Shown: positions 1-9,222, numbered from the stretch's first letter. The stretch is 64,000 bases of DNA from Magnetococcus marinus MC-1 (GCF_000014865.1 NC_008576.1:1951501-2015500); one strand, 5' to 3'. Notes: generated by a model not told the origin, from the letters alone. Translations and numbers: made by a program.

Positions 1-446
1 AGAGATTCTGCCGACTCCAACAAATGTTGGCGGGAGATATCTATGGGGACATAGGCCGCAGGTTTTAAAGCCTCTAACAGCAGCCTTACCTTTAGACTGC
101 TGCCACTGCCAAGCTCCACCAACACCGAGCCTGTGCCGGCCAATTGAGCCATCTCGGCACCATGGTGGCGGATAAGCTCGATTTCAGTTCGGGTGGGGTA
201 ATATTCGGGCAGCTGGGTAATGGCATCAAACAGTCTTGAGCCCTGGGCATCATAAAAAAATTTGGGCGAAATCTGCTTGGGAGTACAGGCCAGACCTTGC
301 AGCACTTCGGCCTTGAGTTCCGCTAAAGTGGGGTGGGTATCATAAAAACCCCGGATCGTGCCATATTGCGGGGGGCGTTGCGCCCTAAGCTCCCGCAAAG
401 CGTGTGCGGTAAAACCGTGGGTGGCGGCGTCGTGCTGAGTATCCAT
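1..446 (-). CDS. egtD: L-histidine N-alpha-methyltransferase EgtD, 5' part (gene continues beyond the left edge)
   Basis: The first 148 codons are present, with an ATG at 446 on the reverse strand. The translation contains KFFYDAQGS (residues 62-70), LPEYYPTRTE (79-88), ELGSGSS (111-117, the S-adenosylmethionine glycine loop) and PIDIS (134-138). This order is characteristic of the EgtD family, which trimethylates histidine to hercynine in ergothioneine synthesis. No EgtB-like gene is visible on this side; it could lie beyond the edge. The next gene in the same direction is the cyclase, 143 bp upstream. The family call is strong. Whether the product is ergothioneine cannot be judged from this fragment. 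Confidence 0.88.
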   Translation of the reverse strand, partial: MDTQHDAATHGFTAHALRELRAQRPPQYGTIRGFYDTHPTLAELKAEVLQGLACTPKQISPKFFYDAQGSRLFDAITQLPEYYPTRTEIELIRHHGAEMAQLAGTGSVLVELGSGSSLKVRLLLEALKPAAYVPIDISRQHLLESAES

Positions 447-589
447 AAAATAAGGCCTTGTTCATAAAATAGCAGATCCGTATGAAGATCCCTGCTTGGG
501 AACCTTATAATTAAGGATGGGCATTCCTACGTCAACCAGGGAGTGAAAAATGGCCCTGAATTGTTACCGAAAAGTCATCATTAAAGGCA

Positions 590-2047
590 TTATTGGGGAT
601 CCGCTAGGGTGTAGAGGGGGATTGGCTCGGAAATGCCTTTTAACGTTGCGATGGTGACTTGCCGCACAGGCAGGGTGTGGGCCACCGCATCGGCCACCGA
701 TTGGGAGAAAAGTAAGCTGGGATTGGGGGCTTTGGTCATGGACTCAATGCGGGCAGCCATGTTGACGTTGTGACCGATGACGGTAAACTCCAAACGGTCG
801 GTACTGCCGATATAACCCGCCACCACCTCGCCATGGTGCAAACCAATGCCATTATTAAGGGTGGGTGCCCCCTTGGCCCGTTGTTTTTCATTAAAATCGG
901 CTAAGGCGACCTGCATGGCTTGGGCAGCCAGCACCGCTTGCAACTGGGCGGGCTGGTCATGATGGCCGAGCCCAAACAGCGCCAAGATGGCATCGCCAAT
1001 AAATTTATCAATCATACCACCATGCTGCTGGATAACCTGCACCATGACGCTCAAATAGCTGTTGAGCAGCTCGGTGAGGGCTTCGGGGGGGAGCGACTCC
1101 GAGAGTGGGGTGAATTGGCGTAAATCTGCCATCATAATGGTGATCTCTTTACGCTCTCCGCCCATTTGAATGGCCTGCTCGCCTTGGCTAAAACGCTGGA
1201 TAAAGGCATCGGCCACCTGAGGATTAACAAAGCGGCCAAAGGCATCACGGATGCGCTCCCGTAACAGTAAGCCCTGTCCCATCTCATTTAAGCCCTGGGC
1301 CATGCTGCCCAACTCATCAGCCCGTGAGCTGTCTACCCGCACGCCAAAATGGCCCTGCGTAACCTGTTGTAGGGCCTCGGTTAGCGCGGTACAATCGCGG
1401 TGCAGTGCGCGACCATAGTGCCACGCCACAAACAGGGCGCCCCCCACAAAGCAGATGGCCAAAAAGAGCACCTCAAAGGCGGCGCTGCGGGCCAGATAGC
1501 CTTCATAAACAAATCGGAAACTGATGAGGGTCATCACCAGTGCCGGTACAATGGTAAAAGCGGCAAACGCTTCTAACAGGCGAATGGTAATGCGCTCCTG
1601 ACCTTGTCCAAGGTGAGCGAAGCGGCGCATGTGCTGTTCCAGCAAGATATATTCGAGCTGCGCCAGCAGCCCAGCCCCTAAAGCCCAATAACCCACCAGT
1701 AATTTGAGATAACTGCTCCAGTGAAAAGCGGTGCCGTAGACCTGCCAACAGACCAAACAGGCCAACACGCCCGTCACCAGCCAGTTGAGGACCGATAGCC
1801 TAAATTGCTGACGTGCTGGGGAAATGCCATGGGATGGTTTATGAAAACGGCGCAGCATCCACACCCGTAGCCCAATTTGTACCACAGCAATGGTCGATAG
1901 GGTGGTAAACAGATGCAGAAAATTGACCTTATCAATGAAGGGGCAAACTTGTTTGCCGTAAAAGCTTAAAAAAAGCACCGCCACTCCGGCGAGGGCATGC
2001 AGCTTTAAATGAATTGAGCCCGTTTGGGGGGAAGAATCCATGCTCAT
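590..2047 (-). CDS. Membrane-bound class III adenylate/guanylate cyclase with HAMP domain
   Basis: A 485-residue protein. The N-terminal half has about six hydrophobic segments (roughly residues 12-215). A HAMP-like linker follows (about 218-270, containing RADELGSMAQGLNEM), then a class III cyclase domain (about 295-480). The two metal-binding aspartates sit in MMADLRQFT and KFIGDAILALFG, and the glycine/asparagine loop is VIGHNVNMAARIE. It should make cAMP (or cGMP) from ATP/GTP at the inner membrane in response to an unknown signal. A second ATG at 2041 is better spaced from the weak GGTGA ribosome-binding sequence than the first at 2047. The gene reads away from pstS, sharing a roughly 370-bp intergenic region with it. 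Confidence 0.85.
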   Translation of the reverse strand: MSMDSSPQTGSIHLKLHALAGVAVLFLSFYGKQVCPFIDKVNFLHLFTTLSTIAVVQIGLRVWMLRRFHKPSHGISPARQQFRLSVLNWLVTGVLACLVCWQVYGTAFHWSSYLKLLVGYWALGAGLLAQLEYILLEQHMRRFAHLGQGQERITIRLLEAFAAFTIVPALVMTLISFRFVYEGYLARSAAFEVLFLAICFVGGALFVAWHYGRALHRDCTALTEALQQVTQGHFGVRVDSSRADELGSMAQGLNEMGQGLLLRERIRDAFGRFVNPQVADAFIQRFSQGEQAIQMGGERKEITIMMADLRQFTPLSESLPPEALTELLNSYLSVMVQVIQQHGGMIDKFIGDAILALFGLGHHDQPAQLQAVLAAQAMQVALADFNEKQRAKGAPTLNNGIGLHHGEVVAGYIGSTDRLEFTVIGHNVNMAARIESMTKAPNPSLLFSQSVADAVAHTLPVRQVTIATLKGISEPIPLYTLADPQ

Positions 2048-2244
2048 GTCACCAAGGTTGTATTTATGGTTGAGGATAATGACGCCATCATACGCTATTT
2101 AGCCCCAACTGATAAGTGCTGAATGGGGGCAACACAGATGGGCAGGCGCTGGGCTTGTGGTTTACCCAATAAGCATGGAAAAAGGCTGCCATTATAGAGT
2201 TTTTATGGTCTGCGAATGGGTAAAATGTGTACTGAATAGAGGTT

Positions 2245-2262
2245 TTGTTAACATTTTGTTCA
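2245..2262 (+). promoter_or_regulatory. Candidate Pho box upstream of the PstS-like gene
   Basis: TTGTTAA, a 4-base spacer CATT, then TTGTTCA: two near-identical 7-bp direct repeats at 11-bp periodicity. This is the architecture of a PhoB-binding Pho box (CTGTCAT, 4-bp AT-rich spacer, CTGTCAT), though the half-sites match the E. coli consensus only partly. It lies 152 bp upstream of the chosen pstS start. The assignment is an inference from spacing and context. Confidence 0.4.
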
Positions 2263-2354
2263 CAAAAAAAGGGGCGAAAATGGATTTACTTTGTTGGGCG
2301 TTACGCTTTAACACGTGTAGTATAGGTGATAGCTAGTATATGAAAACACAACAT

Positions 2355-2374
2355 GTTACATCTATAGATGTAAC
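2355..2374. promoter_or_regulatory. Perfect 20-bp palindrome upstream of the PstS-like gene
   Basis: GTTACATCTA followed by its exact reverse complement TAGATGTAAC. It sits 40 bp before the start codon, where a dimeric regulator would cover the promoter or transcript start. Without a loop it is more like a DNA operator than an RNA hairpin. The regulator is unknown. Confidence 0.45.
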
Positions 2375-2413
2375 TATTAGGAATATTTGATTCACATGTG
2401 TGGGAGAGAAAAA

Positions 2414-3286
2414 ATGAAGCGTCTTGTTATGGCAGGGGTCTATGGGTTGTTTACATTGGGGTTGGCTGCCGGGGCATCCGCCGCAGAGGTTACTTGGAAA
2501 GGGTGTGGTATTACTAAACTGGCCTTTATGGCGGAGATCTCTAAAGCTTACGAGGCCAAAACCGGTATACCAGTTAAGCTAAGTGGTGGGGGTGCGACCC
2601 AGGGCATACGGGCAGCCTCGGCGGGGACTTCGGATATTGGGGGGACCTGTCGGCAAGTGCTCAAAGAGGGTGGGGCGGTCCATCCCGAAGAGAGCAACGC
2701 CGTGCTGACCCAGGTGGCGTGGGATGCCATGGTGGTGATTGTGCACCCCAGCAACCCTGTGGAAAATATCAGTGTTGAACAGCTTAAAGCCATTTACGAC
2801 GGTACCATTACCAACTGGAACGAACTGGGTGGTCCTGATAAGCGCATCGTGCTGGTCACGCGTGACGGTAAATATTCCGGCGTTGGGCACATGTTCCGTA
2901 TGGAGGTGTTCGGCGATAAAGAGTATGAATTTAAAGCCCGCTCCCTGAAAGTTAAATCCACCGGTCCGTTGGAAGCCAAAGTTGAAAAAGCGGAGGCCTC
3001 CTTGGGGATTGATGGCATCAGCTCAGCGAAAAAACGGGAGGTGAAGTTTTTAAATCTGAACGGCGTGGCCCCGTCTAAGGATAATATCGCTTCGGGTAAC
3101 TACCCACTCATTCGTCCTCTCTACCTCGCCTTGAACAAATCCCCCAGCAATCCAGAAGCACAAAAGGTGCTGGATTTTGTGCTCAGTGACGAAGGACAAG
3201 CGATCATCTCGGCACAAGGCACCGTCAATTTAGCCGAAGGTGCGGCTTTGAACGAAAAATGGCAAGCGATCAAAGCAAAGTTTTAA
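2414..3286 (+). CDS. pstS: PstS-like phosphate ABC transporter substrate-binding protein
   Basis: A 290-residue secreted protein. The signal peptide is MKRLVMAG...GASAA, with cleavage expected about residue 23. The body contains the PstS-family anion-binding loop SGGGATQGIRAASAGTSDIGG and a C-terminal DFVLSDEGQAI segment. The ATG at 2414 was chosen because GGGAGAG lies 5 bases upstream and the signal peptide starts there. It binds phosphate (or a related oxyanion) in the periplasm. No PstCAB permease or ATPase gene lies nearby, so it is either the orphan partner of a transporter elsewhere or a sensor. The next gene downstream is a chemoreceptor. A Pho-box-like repeat and a 20-bp palindrome lie upstream, and a hairpin with a T run lies downstream, suggesting a monocistronic unit. 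Confidence 0.8.
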   Translation: MKRLVMAGVYGLFTLGLAAGASAAEVTWKGCGITKLAFMAEISKAYEAKTGIPVKLSGGGATQGIRAASAGTSDIGGTCRQVLKEGGAVHPEESNAVLTQVAWDAMVVIVHPSNPVENISVEQLKAIYDGTITNWNELGGPDKRIVLVTRDGKYSGVGHMFRMEVFGDKEYEFKARSLKVKSTGPLEAKVEKAEASLGIDGISSAKKREVKFLNLNGVAPSKDNIASGNYPLIRPLYLALNKSPSNPEAQKVLDFVLSDEGQAIISAQGTVNLAEGAALNEKWQAIKAKF

Positions 3287-3299
3287 AACGTCTTTTCAT

Positions 3300-3337
3300 G
3301 AGAGGGGTGTGGGGGCACCCCTCTCTGAAGAGTTTTT
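3300..3337 (+). terminator. Rho-independent terminator after the PstS-like gene
   Basis: A perfect 10-bp stem GAGAGGGGTG / CACCCCTCTC (3300-3309 and 3316-3325) with loop TGGGGG. T5 begins 8 bases after the stem, at 3333-3337. It starts 13 bases after the pstS stop codon. Confidence 0.75.
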
Positions 3338-3393
3338 GTACAAATAAAGATTAGGTTGGGTAAAGACGCGGCAATCTACCCGGCCTGTGTGTG

Positions 3394-3417
3394 GCGTGAT
3401 CGTGAGGGAGATCACGC
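3394..3417. promoter_or_regulatory. Inverted repeat upstream of the chemoreceptor gene
   Basis: GCGTGATC (3394-3401), an 8-base spacer, then the exact complement GATCACGC (3410-3417). It lies 30 bp before the chemoreceptor start codon. It could be an operator or a 5' leader hairpin; nothing in the sequence decides which. Confidence 0.35.
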
Positions 3418-3447
3418 TGCGATTTTGGTCGTCTTTGAGGTATCTCC

Positions 3448-6441
3448 ATGAAGCTCAGTGTCAAAATGGTATTGATGGTATTTGTTCTGGTCTCTTTGGT
3501 GCTGCTGCTACAGGGCTGGCTGTCAGGCTCTATGGTGCTGACGGTGTTAGAAGAGAATATGCAGGGCAAACTACAGACAGCCATGAAAGAGTCGGCCAAG
3601 CTGGTGGAAGCGCGGGTTAAACAGACCGGTGAAGATGTTGCCGTGATGCAGGCTCACCGGGATATAGAAAATTTTTTAACCTCATTAGTCTTTGAAGACC
3701 TGGATGGCATGACGGAGGCATCCTCCAATCTGGACCTCTTTTTTCAGCGTGTCTACCAAGCGAAACCCCGCTACAGCATTATCCAACTGGCCTCCACGAA
3801 GGGGAAGCCCTATTTGCAATTAAGTGAGGGTAAGCGGGTTGAGCAATATTACGCCTTTGATGTGGCGAGTATGTTGGCCGAGATGAAGGCACAGGATAAA
3901 AAACGCATCCATAGGGCCCAATTGACAAATGGCCATTGGGGCCTCTATACCGCAGCGGCTCTGGAAGTGGAGGGTCGGGTAGAGGGTATCTTGCTGCTCT
4001 ATCAACCCATCTCGGCCTTGGTCAAAGAGCTCACTGCTGGCTTGCAGGCCGAACAGGTGGTGGCCTCGGTCATCGGCGATAATAGTTTGGTGGGTAAAAC
4101 GGCTGGCATGGAGGGTGCGCTGCAACAAAAAATGATGGCTGGCAAGCTGGCAGGCTGGGTGACGCACCGTATTGAAATACCCTCACTTAAATGGGTTATG
4201 GTGGGCGGGATCGAACAGTCGGGTGCCATGGCGGTGGTGTGGAAGCTCTCTTTAACCGCCTTCATGGCCGCCGTGGTGTTGGTGGTGCTGATTTCCCTAT
4301 TTACCCGTAACACCATTACCCGGCGCTTGGCCCGTATTGGTCGCTCCATCGGGGGGCTGGCCGATGGCAACCTGACCGAACGGATCACCATTTCTGAAAA
4401 ACCTGATGAAATTGATGAAATCGCCATTTTTGTCAATCAGTTGGCCGATAGCTTGACCTTTAGTATCCGCACCATCGGTATGCAGTCCAGTACCGTGACC
4501 GCTTTTATTCAAGAGGTGTTGGGCATTAGCCGTACCCTAGGGGTTAACTCGGAAAAGGTGAATCAATTTTCCCATGTGTTGGCCGAACAGAACGACTCCT
4601 TAACCCAGGCGATTGCCAACATCAAAGATCTCTCCAACCGTACCGCGAGCCGCATGGGCAGCCTGACCAACGGGGCCAATTCGGTGGCGGAAAATATGAA
4701 CACCATCGCTGGAGCAGCCGAACAAGCCAGCCAAAATGTGAGCACCATGGCTTCGGCCGCCGAAGAGATGACCGCTAACGTGGCTGGCGTCAACCAATCC
4801 CTGGGGGTAATGAACCGATCCGTTTCTCAGGTCTCTCATGCGGTTGGCGAGGTTAAATCTGCTTTGCAGAGGGTCAAAGGGCAGTGTACTCAAGCCACCA
4901 ACCTGTCACAGGCCGCCAATGGTCACGCCAACCATACCATGGAGGTCATGACAAAGCTGACCCGCTCCGCCCAAGAGGTGGGTAAAGTGGTGGACATTAT
5001 CAATAACATTGCCGAACAGACCAATATGCTGGCCTTGAACGCCTCCATCGAGGCCGCCGGGGCGGGCGAAGCGGGTAAAGGGTTTTCGGTCGTAGCCAAT
5101 GAGGTCAAAGAACTCGCCTTTCAAACCAGTGAAGCCACCAAGATGATCGGTACCCAGGTGGATGAAATTCAGGATAATACCCGGGCAGCTACCCGTGCGG
5201 TTAATGAGATCTCCAACACCATTACTGCCATCAACCAATCCAACGCCGAGATCTCAAACTCGGTTGAAGAACAAGATCATGCGGTGCAGGCAATCGCTCA
5301 CGCCATGCAGGAGGTCACCCACGGCAACCAAGAGGTGACACGCAACGCCCAGGAGTTGGAAATCGCGGTTCAAGAGGTTGCCCAAGCCTCTGGTGAGGTG
5401 GCGGCAGGCTCTCAAGAGATCGCGGCGGCATCGGCCAATGCCGCCTCGGCGGCTCAGGAGATGTCTGGTCAAGCGCTGGAGGTCAGTCACTTTGCCGATG
5501 AAACCCTGAAAACGGTGGATTCCACCGATGAAACCACGCGCATCTTCCATGACAAGGTCGAGGAGTCTTTGGGGTTGGCGATGGCGATGCATGGACACGT
5601 CAACCACTTTGCCGCGCTGCGCGATGTGGCCCGCTCTATCAGCGATGGTTTGTGTGCTGCTCAGTGCGCTTTTGATATTGGTGATGAGCTGTTTGATATG
5701 CGGGATCTTAAAGAACGCTATATGGCCCTAATGGGGGCGCTGGAGACAGCCATTCATAGCCAGACACCTCTGACCGAATCCCCTGTGCCAGCACCAGAGT
5801 CGGTGCCCTTTTTGCGTTGGTTGGGTAAGCAGCGCGGCATATTAAGCTGGTTCCCCAATCTGGCAGAGTTGGAGCAGTCGGTCAAAGCTATGCACACCCT
5901 AGGGGGGGAAATTGTTGAACTGACCCGTCGCCAGGATTTTAATGCGGCCCTTACCAAAATGGCCGATTTTCACAATCAGCGCAGCACCTTCTTTCGCCAT
6001 GCCAATGATCTATACTTGGGACAGCTTGGGCAGAGCATAGATCGCAGTACCTTCCTGAAATGGAATGATGGCTACAGCACGGGTAATGCCCAGATTGATG
6101 GGGAACACCAACAGTTGATGAACATTATCAACGAACTCTATATCAAGTTGTGGAGCGGTGAAAAAAATCCCGACTATAACCCTATTCTGCTCCGGCTGGA
6201 TGGCTATACCCGTGACCACCTAAGACGGGAGGAAGAACTGCTGGCCAGCAAGTCGGCTCCAGGGTTGGATGGACATAAATCGATCCATCGAGAGTTCATT
6301 AAAAAGCTGGAAGCGTTTAAATTGGCTTTTGATCAAGGCAATGTAGGGCTGAGTATGGAGATGATGGCCTTTTTGAAAAATTGGCTCAGCCAGCACATTG
6401 TTAAGGTGGATAAAGTGATCTTTAAAAAGATTGGCTATTAG
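3448..6441 (+). CDS. Methyl-accepting chemotaxis protein with C-terminal bacteriohemerythrin domain
   Basis: A 997-residue protein. Order: membrane segment (about 7-32), periplasmic sensor region (33-265), second membrane segment (about 266-287), HAMP (about 288-345) and a long coiled-coil signalling domain. The conserved tip [19 protein letters not shown] lies near residue 520-540. A helical region about 700-860 was not recognised. The C-terminal hemerythrin (about 870-990) has the ligand pattern [24 protein letters not shown] and [11 protein letters not shown]. The hemerythrin should bind O2 or NO through a di-iron site, letting the receptor report cytoplasmic gas as well as a periplasmic ligand to CheA/CheW. 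The tip reads EAAGAGE where the family has EAARAGE: arginine replaced by glycine, a one-base change. Confidence 0.9.
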   Translation: MKLSVKMVLMVFVLVSLVLLLQGWLSGSMVLTVLEENMQGKLQTAMKESAKLVEARVKQTGEDVAVMQAHRDIENFLTSLVFEDLDGMTEASSNLDLFFQRVYQAKPRYSIIQLASTKGKPYLQLSEGKRVEQYYAFDVASMLAEMKAQDKKRIHRAQLTNGHWGLYTAAALEVEGRVEGILLLYQPISALVKELTAGLQAEQVVASVIGDNSLVGKTAGMEGALQQKMMAGKLAGWVTHRIEIPSLKWVMVGGIEQSGAMAVVWKLSLTAFMAAVVLVVLISLFTRNTITRRLARIGRSIGGLADGNLTERITISEKPDEIDEIAIFVNQLADSLTFSIRTIGMQSSTVTAFIQEVLGISRTLGVNSEKVNQFSHVLAEQNDSLTQAIANIKDLSNRTASRMGSLTNGANSVAENMNTIAGAAEQASQNVSTMASAAEEMTANVAGVNQSLGVMNRSVSQVSHAVGEVKSALQRVKGQCTQATNLSQAANGHANHTMEVMTKLTRSAQEVGKVVDIINNIAEQTNMLALNASIEAAGAGEAGKGFSVVANEVKELAFQTSEATKMIGTQVDEIQDNTRAATRAVNEISNTITAINQSNAEISNSVEEQDHAVQAIAHAMQEVTHGNQEVTRNAQELEIAVQEVAQASGEVAAGSQEIAAASANAASAAQEMSGQALEVSHFADETLKTVDSTDETTRIFHDKVEESLGLAMAMHGHVNHFAALRDVARSISDGLCAAQCAFDIGDELFDMRDLKERYMALMGALETAIHSQTPLTESPVPAPESVPFLRWLGKQRGILSWFPNLAELEQSVKAMHTLGGEIVELTRRQDFNAALTKMADFHNQRSTFFRHANDLYLGQLGQSIDRSTFLKWNDGYSTGNAQIDGEHQQLMNIINELYIKLWSGEKNPDYNPILLRLDGYTRDHLRREEELLASKSAPGLDGHKSIHREFIKKLEAFKLAFDQGNVGLSMEMMAFLKNWLSQHIVKVDKVIFKKIGY

Positions 6442-6448
6442 GGCGAAA

Positions 6449-6474
6449 GCATGGTGGGTTATTACCCACCATGC
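6449..6474 (+). terminator. Hairpin directly after the chemoreceptor gene
   Basis: An 11-bp perfect stem GCATGGTGGGT / ACCCACCATGC around loop TATT, starting 8 bases after the stop codon. There is no T run behind it. It may stabilise the 3' end or act with the second hairpin at 6533-6562. Confidence 0.5.
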
Positions 6475-6532
6475 AGGCCGTCTATGGATCTGTTAAGGTG
6501 GCGGCCCCCGTTAGATTGCTCTGTAAGCCTAT

Positions 6533-6562
6533 AAAAAAAAGCCCCGATTGGGGCTTTTTTTT
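6533..6562. terminator. Bidirectional terminator between the chemoreceptor gene and pgl
   Basis: A8, then GCCCC GATT GGGGC, then T8. The stem (6541-6545 and 6550-6554) is flanked by A and T runs, so it can terminate transcription from both convergent genes. It touches the pgl stop codon at 6561. Confidence 0.85.
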
Positions 6563-7325
6563 ATAGGTGTCGGGGTGGGGTGGCTTCCCCCACGGGCAGC
6601 GTGGATGCGGCCTCCATATCCAGCAACCAATCCACCTTGCTGTGGCGGTAGGTGATGCGTGCCGCCGGTAGCACACTATCCGCCGCCGAGGCGGTGAGTA
6701 CCCTCTGCACAATTTCAGCTTTAGCATGGCCGGTCACTAAAAAAGTAACCTGCTTGGCGGCCATGATCATCGCCTCAGTCAGGGTGATGCGCTGCTCCCC
6801 CGAATAAGGATTGGTACTGATACCGCAGATACCATGAGGCTCTTCTTCCAACACGCTTTCAGGAAAGAGCGAGGCAACATGACCATCCAAGCCCATGCCT
6901 AACCAGATCCAATCCAGTTGCGGTAAGGGGGTGCCTGGCACATTATCCCTCAAGAGTTGGGCGTAACGGAGCACCTCGCGCCGGGGGGCGTCCTCTCCAT
7001 GAATGCGATGGTAAGTAAGCTCATGGTGGGGTAAGTCCCCACCGATGGCGCTCATGAGCATGCCGTGGTTGCTGTCGGGGTGATCCGTAGGAACGCAGCG
7101 TTCATCCGCCCAGTAGATGACCAACCGGTGCCAAGGTAGCCGCTGACCAATGGTGCTGATACCCAATATTTCAAACAGTCGCTTGGGGGTGCTTCCTCCG
7201 GAGATGGCCAAATGAAAGGGACAATCCCCCTTCGCAAGCATCGCTTGGGTAAGGGATTGGGCCAGTACTTGGGCAGCTTCTTCGCTGCTGGAGTAGGGGG
7301 AAATAAGGGTAAGGGGATCTCTCAT
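6561..7325 (-). CDS. pgl: 6-phosphogluconolactonase
   Basis: A 254-residue cytosolic enzyme of the NagB/RpiA fold that hydrolyses 6-phosphogluconolactone in the pentose phosphate / Entner-Doudoroff route. Family landmarks are ISGGSTPKRLF (residues about 42-52), WADERCVPTDHPDSN (about 73-87) and GLDGHVASLFPES (about 144-156), in normal order and length. No zwf or edd/eda gene is adjacent. The ribosome-binding sequence is weak. It converges on the chemoreceptor gene at the shared terminator. Confidence 0.93.
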   Translation of the reverse strand: MRDPLTLISPYSSSEEAAQVLAQSLTQAMLAKGDCPFHLAISGGSTPKRLFEILGISTIGQRLPWHRLVIYWADERCVPTDHPDSNHGMLMSAIGGDLPHHELTYHRIHGEDAPRREVLRYAQLLRDNVPGTPLPQLDWIWLGMGLDGHVASLFPESVLEEEPHGICGISTNPYSGEQRITLTEAMIMAAKQVTFLVTGHAKAEIVQRVLTASAADSVLPAARITYRHSKVDWLLDMEAASTLPVGEATPPRHL

Positions 7326-7736
7326 AGGGATCTCAACCTAACGGCTTTGTTTAGGCGGTAAAAGGGCTCTTTTTGCTATCACGAACATGGCCAACCATCG
7401 CCAATGGGGAGCATCGTTCAAAAGAAGATAACGCTAACTTTGCCACAGTTGCTGGAATAGGTCTATATGCAGCCATAAAAAAAAGTATGCACCCCATGGG
7501 GGGTGGCGCGCATGACAGAAAAGGTAGGCGGCGCAAACAACCTTAGCCTGACGGTTTGGTGCTGAAAAGAGGGCGATGCAGGGAGGCTCATGGCATTGGA
7601 GAAAAGCGAACACGCTGCATGGATTCGCGGTGATGAGTGCGCAACGCTTTGCGTTTACGGCCCATACTCTATACAGGCTGTAAACCCTAACGGGTCTCGC
7701 ACATAGGGGCTGCGGGGGGCGCGGCCTGAATGTGGG
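7326..7736. other. Intergenic stretch without a convincing gene
   Basis: 411 bp between pgl and the small membrane gene. No long reading frame fits. A 39-codon frame on the forward strand at about 7590 has GGAGG only three bases before its ATG and no recognisable content. An imperfect hairpin is present at about 7491-7507. The promoter of pgl presumably lies in the left part. Confidence 0.5.
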
Positions 7737-7889
7737 CTACCTTTGGATACTGGTTTGAACCAAGGGCGGGGTCGGACTATTGGAAACCTCTTCGCTCAAG
7801 GCAAGATAGCCAACCAGTAAGGCGGTGGCGGCAAACAGGAGCCAACGGGGAAGGAACAGGTTTTTTTCAAAATGGTTGAGCGAGCGCAT
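7737..7889 (-). CDS. Small single-span membrane protein (50 residues), unknown
   Basis: ATG at 7889 is preceded by AGGAGGT six bases upstream, one of the strongest ribosome-binding sites in the window. The product begins MRSLNHFEKNLF, has one hydrophobic segment PRWLLFAATALLVGYLAL (about residues 14-31), and ends in a short polar tail. It lies 143 bp beyond the nap operon terminator in the same direction, so it probably has its own promoter or depends on read-through. It does not match the NapE pattern I know. Function unknown; topology suggests an accessory subunit or regulator in the inner membrane. Confidence 0.6.
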   Translation of the reverse strand: MRSLNHFEKNLFLPRWLLFAATALLVGYLALSEEVSNSPTPPLVQTSIQR

Positions 7890-8031
7890 GGGCCACCTCC
7901 TAACCGATCAAGAACAACTCTGTTTCGAGCCTAGCACGTTGTAGAGATAAGGGCGTTGAGCTGGAGTGAACTTTTTGTGAACTGTAGGTGACGCCCGTCA
8001 AATCAGGCTTTAATAAGAGATGCAGGGGGGT

Positions 8032-8063
8032 AAAAAAGCAGCCGCCCCCGTGAGGGAGCGGCT
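8032..8063 (-). terminator. Rho-independent terminator of the nap operon
   Basis: Reading leftward: AGCCGC ... GCGGCT stem (8058-8063 with 8040-8045) extended by three G-C pairs with one bulge, then GC and T6 (complement of 8032-8037). It lies 33 bases past the napC stop codon. Confidence 0.8.
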
Positions 8064-8095
8064 TGGAAAGGGTTCTCTATGGCTGGGATGGGGGA

Positions 8096-8686
8096 TTACT
8101 CTCCCCCCAGCGCCTGTTCTTCCCGGGTCATGCCATAGGGCAGGCGGTGAGCAATGCCTTTATGGCAATCAATGCAGGTTTTTCCCGCTGCAAAACCACG
8201 GCGGTGGTTGTCAAAGCCACGGGGGCCTTGTTTGGTGAAATCCATGGAACGAAAATCGTGACAATTGCGGCATTCACGAGAGTCGGTATCCTGCATGGCT
8301 TTCCACACCCGGCGCGCCATGATAAGGCGGTTAGCATCAAATTTTTCTGGGGTGTCCACTGTGCCCATGGCCCAATGGAAGACCTCGTTACTGGCTTGGA
8401 TTTTGCGCCGTAACTTATAAAACCACTCTTTGGGGACATGGCAATCGGGACATGTGGCTCGTACACCACTGGCGTTACTGTAGTGTACGCTGTCTTGATA
8501 CTCGGTATAGACATTATCGCGCATCTCGTGACAGGTGATGCAAAAACTTTCGGTATTGGTCATCTCCAGCGCCCAGTGAAAGCCCCCCCAAAAGAGGATG
8601 CCCACCAGCACCAGCACCGCTGACGCCACCAAACCTGCTGTTTTGATTCGCTCCCAAGGACCATCCTGGTAGACGATGAATGCCAT
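8096..8686 (-). CDS. napC: NapC/NirT-family tetraheme cytochrome c (quinol dehydrogenase)
   Basis: A 196-residue protein with one N-terminal membrane anchor (about residues 15-36) and four CXXCH haem motifs in the periplasmic part: CITCH, CPDCH, CRNCH, CIDCH. This is the standard NapC layout. It takes electrons from the quinol pool and passes them to NapB/NapA. Last gene of the nap operon, 68 bp after napB and followed by a terminator. Both NapC and the alternative quinol oxidase NapGH are encoded here, so two electron entry routes are available. Confidence 0.93.
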   Translation of the reverse strand: MAFIVYQDGPWERIKTAGLVASAVLVLVGILFWGGFHWALEMTNTESFCITCHEMRDNVYTEYQDSVHYSNASGVRATCPDCHVPKEWFYKLRRKIQASNEVFHWAMGTVDTPEKFDANRLIMARRVWKAMQDTDSRECRNCHDFRSMDFTKQGPRGFDNHRRGFAAGKTCIDCHKGIAHRLPYGMTREEQALGGE

Positions 8687-8754
8687 CTCGCGATCTCCTT
8701 AAAGACGGAATCGGTTAGGGATGGGGATTTTATACGCTCACCCATTCGATTGGC

Positions 8755-9213
8755 TTAGCGCAGTGCATCCACCGGTTTAAACGTATTTTCCACCAAGGGT
8801 TGTGCGTTGCGCTGGGGCACATGACACTGGGTGCAGAAGTAGCGTCCGGGTGAGACATCCGCCAACTCACTGCCATAACGATCCCGGAAGTGGGTTAAGC
8901 TGATCTTGGTTGCCCCAGACTGTTTGTAGGTCTCCCAACTATGGCAGCTTAAACAGCGGTTCTGGCGCAAATTGATGCGGTATTGCTCTACGGAGTGGGG
9001 GATCAACGGCGGTTGCTGAAGATAGTCCCGTTTGATCGGTTTTTGGTCCTCATTCCATTTTTTAAAATCGGGTTCCGAGGCGTTGCTATCCAAACCGTGC
9101 ACGCCCCGTAGGGACTGCACGCCGCCTTCATTAGCCGATGCCGTGGAGACCACGCCCAGCAGTGCGAAGCAGGCCATCCATCCCATTACCATCCATCTCG
9201 CGAAACTGTTCAT
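8755..9213 (-). CDS. napB: Periplasmic nitrate reductase diheme cytochrome c subunit
   Basis: 152 residues with a signal peptide ending about residue 28 (STASANEG). Two haem-attachment motifs, CLSCH and CTQCH, occur in the C-terminal half. NapB accepts electrons from NapC or NapH and reduces the catalytic subunit NapA in the periplasm. It begins nine bases after the napH stop, so the two are co-transcribed. Confidence 0.93.
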   Translation of the reverse strand: MNSFARWMVMGWMACFALLGVVSTASANEGGVQSLRGVHGLDSNASEPDFKKWNEDQKPIKRDYLQQPPLIPHSVEQYRINLRQNRCLSCHSWETYKQSGATKISLTHFRDRYGSELADVSPGRYFCTQCHVPQRNAQPLVENTFKPVDALR

Positions 9214-9222
9214 AGCGCCACC

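Noticed and set aside
7590-7709. 39-codon forward frame starting MALEKSEHAAW
   Set aside because: GGAGG is only three bases from the ATG, there is no promoter, and no recognisable content.
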